DNA of 38,481 nucleotides from Paraglomus occultum (taxonomy: Eukaryota > Glomeromycota > Glomeromycetes > Paraglomerales > Paraglomeraceae): NCBI GenBank assembly GCA_910592205.1, contig CAJVPJ010000163.1, forward strand, positions 1-38,481. Reading direction: 5' to 3'. This document shows, one piece after another, positions 34,741 to 38,481 of the stretch. Made by a program: the position numbers and the translations under genes. The stretch's first letter is position 1; every line of letters begins with the position of its first letter. Below the pieces are notes generated by a model. The model saw nothing but the letters and a program-made list of their open reading frames with translations. It searched no databases and was not told where the DNA came from.

Positions 34741-36631
34741 ATGCCGCGAATGCTCCTGAAACAAGGCTCCGTCACTATAGGAGAAGTTATTGGTGAAGGA
34801 GCAATGGGTGAAGTGTTCAGAGGGACTTATAAGGGCCAGACGGTGGCTATTAAGAAGAGCAAGGTAGGGGTCGAATGCTATGCCGAAAGATTCAGCTAGT
34901 CCTAATGTATGAATTATTGCAGCCTTACCATTTACGCTCAATAATCGAATTGCCCTTCGTTTTTTAATTATTTCTACAGCATGGAACTGACTTGGACACA
35001 GCGGTGAAGGAATTCACCTCACATTGTCAGCTCAAACATGACTACGTCTTGAAATTCATCGGCGTCTTAGGGACTACTGCTTCATACTCTCTCGTGCTAG
35101 AATATGCTGAGAAGGGAGATCTAAAATCCTATCTCAAGGCTCACACGGTTCCGTTGAGTGTGAAATCCAAGATATGTCATGACATTGCGCATGGCCTTAA
35201 TTATTGTCACGACCAGAACATTGTGCATTTTGATCTAAAAACGGAGAATATTCTGTTAACAGAAAATTTGACACCTAAAATATCAGACTTTGGCGTTAGT
35301 TCCAGTAAGATGGAATTAGGGTTACGTGGTAACAAAGCAGGGGGGACCATCGCTTGGGTTGCGCCAGAAAGGCTGTCTAAGGATTTGGCTATGCGGAATA
35401 CTTTCAAAGAGTGAGTATTGGGAATATAAATTTACAAAGAGTTTTCAGAATGTGACTAATTTTATTTCCCTTACTTGAAGATACCCTAAACTGTCGGATG
35501 TTTACGCCTTTGGGTTAATCATGTGGTCAGGTATATGCTGGCTTGTCTTGTTTTCATCGCATTCGAATTTTAATCTTATTCTAACCGGATGAATATCGTG
35601 GTTCTATCTTGACGAATGAAGTTGCCCTTGATGGTAAATGTCCATACGCAAACCAAACGCGTGACGCTATCTGTAAAGAGAAGAATCGTCGAGATCATGC
35701 TACTAGGCTTCTGAGTCAAATTCCAAGGGAAATTCACACCACTTATAAAGAACGGGTTGAAAATCTACTCAAATATGAACCGAGAGATAGGGAAAGCTTA
35801 TTAGTTACGGCCTTAGGACTTGAAGAGCTGTATGACGATGAGGATATATACAAAGAAGTAGCAGTGACACACATGACTTCGCGAGTACTTGATTTGAACT
35901 TTCTCAGCGAAGATGAAGACAATGGAGAAGATGAAGAAGATGAAGGCAATGGAGAAGATGAAGAAGATGAAGAAGACGAGGATAACAATGAAGTGAAAGA
36001 TGGGAAAGAAAACAGTAACAGTGACACTTGCGTTAACGGTAGTGAAAGTGGCAGAAGCACGTTAGTAGATGTTCTAGCTAATGAGAAAACCGTTACACCA
36101 AAAGCCACATCAAATGACTATGAAGTAAAACGGTCCGTTTTAGCAGAAAACAAGAACCCAGCAACTCCCGAAACGAATATAGTACAAAGTAGTTATACGA
36201 CTCCTCCAAAAGAATGGTCGTCTGATAATCTTCTTGCACTGGTGGAGAGTAGTTACGTCAATGGGTTTATAAAATCCAAGGCAGCGCTCAACGTACGCAT
36301 CAAGACAAATGGTGTTAATGCAGTCGATATTTTTGCAGAGTTCGAGTATTTAGCTCGAAAGTCTACCAGACATAAATTTGCAGTTGGCTGGTTCCACGAG
36401 ATTGGATTAGGCACAGAGAGAGACAATACGAAGGCTTTCGAGTGTTATAAAGAAGCCGCTGAAAAGGATAATATGCATGCTGCATATAAATTAGGTTTAT
36501 GTTATTACAACGATTACGATCTGGAGAATGCACGTAAATGGTTGGCGAAAGCCTCTACAGATGGACACCAAAAAGCCAAGGAAAAATATATCGACTATTT
36601 TAAATCAGTGCCCTCGTCCGTCTTTTTATAA
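34741..36631 (+). CDS. Protein kinase fused to Sel1-like repeats (537 aa, four exons)
   Basis: Predicted serine/threonine or tyrosine-kinase-like (TKL) signalling kinase. Exons: 34741-34863, 34980-35410, 35481-35530, 35622-36631 (1614 nt, phases close). An in-frame TAA lies two codons ahead of the Met, supporting this start. Kinase motifs: glycine loop GEGAMGEV at 18-25, ATP lysine Lys38 in VAIKK, catalytic loop HFDLKTEN at 124-131 (Asp126 and Asn131 kept; the Arg of HRD is Phe), DFG at 144-146, and APE at 169-171. The C-lobe continues with SDVYAFGLIMWS. A very acidic linker at about 298-325 (Glu, Asp, Asn, Gly) and a Ser/Thr-rich stretch follow. The end (about 430-530) has two to three Sel1-like helical repeats with the AxxxYxxAAexxxxxAxyxLGxxY pattern. 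This fusion type is strongly expanded in arbuscular mycorrhizal fungi. HFD kinases may lack activation-loop control or be weakly active. Confidence 0.88.
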
Positions 36632-36938
36632 TGAGAATTCACGTCTTTCAATCATGTGTGTACTAATTGTGTATATTAAAACAAAAGAAATGACACAGCA
36701 GTGTATAGCATAGCCGCAAGGCTAGCATTATGATTTTTTTTTCTTTGTTCGCGATACAAAAGACCTTACTGTATTATTAATTAGAGGAAGTAATAATGGT
36801 GCATGGTGGTATAACCAATAAATAACAGACATCGACTATAGTTAAACCTTTGATCACACTTTACTGTATGTCCTTATATGCTTTGATAGATGGTATAAGA
36901 TATAAAAGGCCAACCGAAACCTAGCAATCGATCAATAG

Positions 36939-37030
36939 ATAGCACAAGATTTTGGTACTATCATGATTTATCTGTTGAAGGGTTTTGTACTATCATGATT
37001 ATAGCACAAGAATTTGGTGCTATCATGAAC
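36939..37030. repeat. Three short direct repeats with an inverted partial copy
   Basis: Three copies of a unit containing a TTTTGGT/TTTTGT core then CTATCATGA (36939-36968, about 36979-37000, 37001-37030). Copies 1 and 3 also begin ATAGCACAAG. Immediately downstream, TTTGTGCTTGATAGC is close to the reverse complement of that beginning, so copy 3 could form a hairpin. Function unknown. Confidence 0.6.
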
Positions 37031-37286
37031 TTTGTGCTTGATAGCTAAAAAATAGAAAGTAACGATAATTAAAGTAACGCGAAATTGTTGTATATAATAA
37101 TAAAGAGCACTTCCCGACCGTCTAAAATCCTCATTGAAATTGCTGTGTTGAAATAAATAATATTCGATACAGAAGTATTCGGGATCGATCTGATCATTAT
37201 CCTTCAATTATTACGAAACTCTTTTATTTTATTATTCTATTTCTATCGTCGCGATACTAGCTTTTTGACTTAACTATCTGCAGTAG

Positions 37287-37353
37287 ATCGGTAACGACCC
37301 GTAGCTGTGTTAAAGATAGTTGTCAGCGCTAACAACTCGTAGTTGCGGTAAAG
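37287..37353. repeat. Imperfect 25-bp direct repeat pair
   Basis: Two diverged copies sharing a TAAC-A-C-CGTAG-TG---TAAAG pattern, one near 37290-37315 and one near 37329-37353. They lie upstream of a candidate 3' exon. No known element was recognised. Confidence 0.35.
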
Positions 37354-37476
37354 CATAAAGAATCTCGAACAATAATTTAATATTTATTGTTTAAATTGGG
37401 AAAAGTGACATTTCCCGACTAGTCGAAACACTAAATCGAAGTTCGCCCTAGTGCCTTAAGTGAGCAATTGTAGTAA

Positions 37477-37851
37477 GGGCAGCGACTCGAGCTAAATTGT
37501 GACCCTTTCTCGGCAGAACATACGCAATTTAATTGCTCTCCAAACTCAATCTGGACGCCAACCGTAACAGAAAAAAAGGAAGGATTTAATGCAGGAAAAA
37601 AAGCGGCTTTAACGACGCATATGAATGATCTTGAGATTAATGTCAAAACGTACACTGAATCTCTTTTACGATCAAAAAGGATGTGTAATGTGAGAGTTGC
37701 TTTAGAGTTTATCAGATCAAAGGTAACATTCTGCATATTTGTTTATGTATTTTGCAATGATTTTTATTATATTTTGTTTACATATTTCTCTCGATAGATT
37801 CGGTCACAGGACAAGACTATCTCGTTTCGTGAACCTAAAGACAATATTTGA
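37477..37851 (+). CDS. Possible 3' exons of an unrecognised gene
   Basis: An open frame 37477-37722, then a GT-AG intron (37723-37797, donor GTAACA, acceptor preceded by TCTCGATAG), then 37798-37851 ending in TGA. The joined piece is about 99 codons, rich in Lys, Glu, Asn and Thr, helical in the second half (KKAALTTHMNDLEINVKTYT, then RVALEFIRSK), with three Cys near the front. No ATG opens the frame; an upstream acceptor near 37475-37482 is possible, so the 5' exon is missing or the gene is broken. I recognise no family. Confidence 0.35.
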
Positions 37852-37866
37852 TGGGGCTGACTAAAG

Positions 37867-38139
37867 ATGCAAAGTTTGTATAAATTTTACAGCAAACACG
37901 CTCACTTAATAATACTCAATACAAAGATGTCGAAAAATGTATGGGGTGGTCTCTATCCAACTGTATCAAAAAATTTGCACAGTCACGACAATGATATTGA
38001 AATTGATGCGTGGGACTGGAGTGTGAATGAAGTACTAGCATTAGGTGTTCTTTTTCATCATTATAATATTCCGTACCTTTATTACAATGACGAGGGGAAA
38101 TTAACTGACTACCCTTATAAGTTAGTTGATCTATTCTGA
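37867..38139 (+). CDS. Small unrecognised open frame (90 aa)
   Basis: Open frame from ATG 37867 to a TGA at 38137, closely followed by a TAA. An inner Met (about 37927) gives a 70-residue version that starts more naturally. Composition is protein-like, with several Trp, Tyr, Asp and His residues. No family is recognised, and its position 15 bp after the previous candidate's stop suggests that one of the two is misread. Confidence 0.25.
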   Translation: MQSLYKFYSKHAHLIILNTKMSKNVWGGLYPTVSKNLHSHDNDIEIDAWDWSVNEVLALGVLFHHYNIPYLYYNDEGKLTDYPYKLVDLF

Positions 38140-38316
38140 TAATGAGGTCTTTTCATAATATTAGAAATTTTTTATGTTTGAATGTTATTTTTTTAAACAT
38201 ATGCTAAGATTTGCTATAATTCTAAACTTAAACGTGATAAATAAATGTAATAGTAATAGGGCGAGGTAGCCAACTGATATGATTTTATTGATTCTTACAA
38301 CACGTTTTCCAAACGC

Positions 38317-38460
38317 ATGTCTACCGTAATGTCAATTGCAAATGAGGATGGTGTGGAAGACGTTCTCGGCGGCCTAAATGCAGCTGTCTGTGTCTCCTTA
38401 AATGACAATCTTCGTCACTCGAATGACTTGCATTTCGCATTCCTCAAATCACTTAAATGA
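38317..38460 (+). CDS. Short candidate coding piece (47 aa)
   Basis: ATG at 38317 to TGA at 38458. The frame is open for 14 more codons upstream after a TGA near 38275. The amino-acid make-up is balanced (for example IANEDGVEDVLGGLNAAVC). It may be a final exon of a gene, but no upstream exon or acceptor is convincing. Confidence 0.2.
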   Translation: MSTVMSIANEDGVEDVLGGLNAAVCVSLNDNLRHSNDLHFAFLKSLK

Positions 38461-38481
38461 CATATTAATATAGAATACTAG

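Larger units (their letters stand above)
36632..37476. other. Intergenic region downstream of the kinase gene
   Basis: AT-rich, with two short repeat families described separately (36939-37030 and 37287-37353). No coding segment was supportable on either strand. Confidence 0.45.

Noticed and set aside
35743-36108. 121-codon minus-strand frame with a Ser run
   Set aside because: Antisense image of the acidic linker in the kinase/Sel1 gene.
36939-37030. CRISPR-like array
   Set aside because: Only three imperfect units with no regular spacers, in a eukaryotic genome; treated as a short repeat.

Overview
The window is nuclear DNA from a filamentous fungus. It is AT-rich, has short GT-AG introns, and carries fungal-type genes on both strands separated by long gene-poor stretches. 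A protein kinase fused to Sel1-like repeats (34.7-36.6 kb) is a gene type greatly expanded in arbuscular mycorrhizal fungi (Glomeromycotina), so that group, or a relative in Mucoromycota, is my best guess. This is an inference from gene style; no rRNA or other marker is present.

Layout. 0.5-4.1 kb (+): nine-exon cation/Ca2+ exchanger related to mitochondrial NCLX. 4.3-5.1 kb (-): three-exon RNase H2 subunit C, tail to tail with the exchanger. 6.9-9.8 kb (-): two-exon P-type plasma-membrane H+-ATPase of the plant/protist-like subtype. 9.8-18.6 kb: 8.8 kb without a convincing gene, holding microsatellites and a strong G-quadruplex motif. 18.6-20.4 kb (-): three-exon multi-membrane-span RING-H2 ubiquitin ligase. 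20.4-24.5 kb: gene-poor, with possible coding relics near 22.8-23.3 kb. 24.5-26.2 kb (-): seven-exon SR-type RNA-binding protein with an N-terminal RS domain and one RRM. 27.5-28.7 kb (-): intronless proline-rich protein with two membrane spans and cysteine clusters. 30.3-31.7 kb (-): intronless condensation/alcohol-acyltransferase-like protein without the usual catalytic histidines. 33.3-34.3 kb (-): intronless short tRNase Z-like metallo-hydrolase, head to head with the kinase/Sel1 gene at 34.7-36.6 kb (+). 37.4-38.5 kb: small, weakly supported coding pieces and short repeats.

The genes do not form a recognisable cluster or pathway; they look like an ordinary mix of ion transport, RNA processing, ubiquitin and signalling genes. 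The exon models were built by hand from reading frame, splice sites and family motifs. In every multi-exon model the phases close and the end stop codon is in frame. I see no clearly new biological system. The points most worth a second look are the H+-ATPase subtype, the acyltransferase-like protein with its altered active site, the short tRNase Z-like protein, the kinase/Sel1 fusion with HFD in place of HRD, and the unusually large gene-poor blocks.
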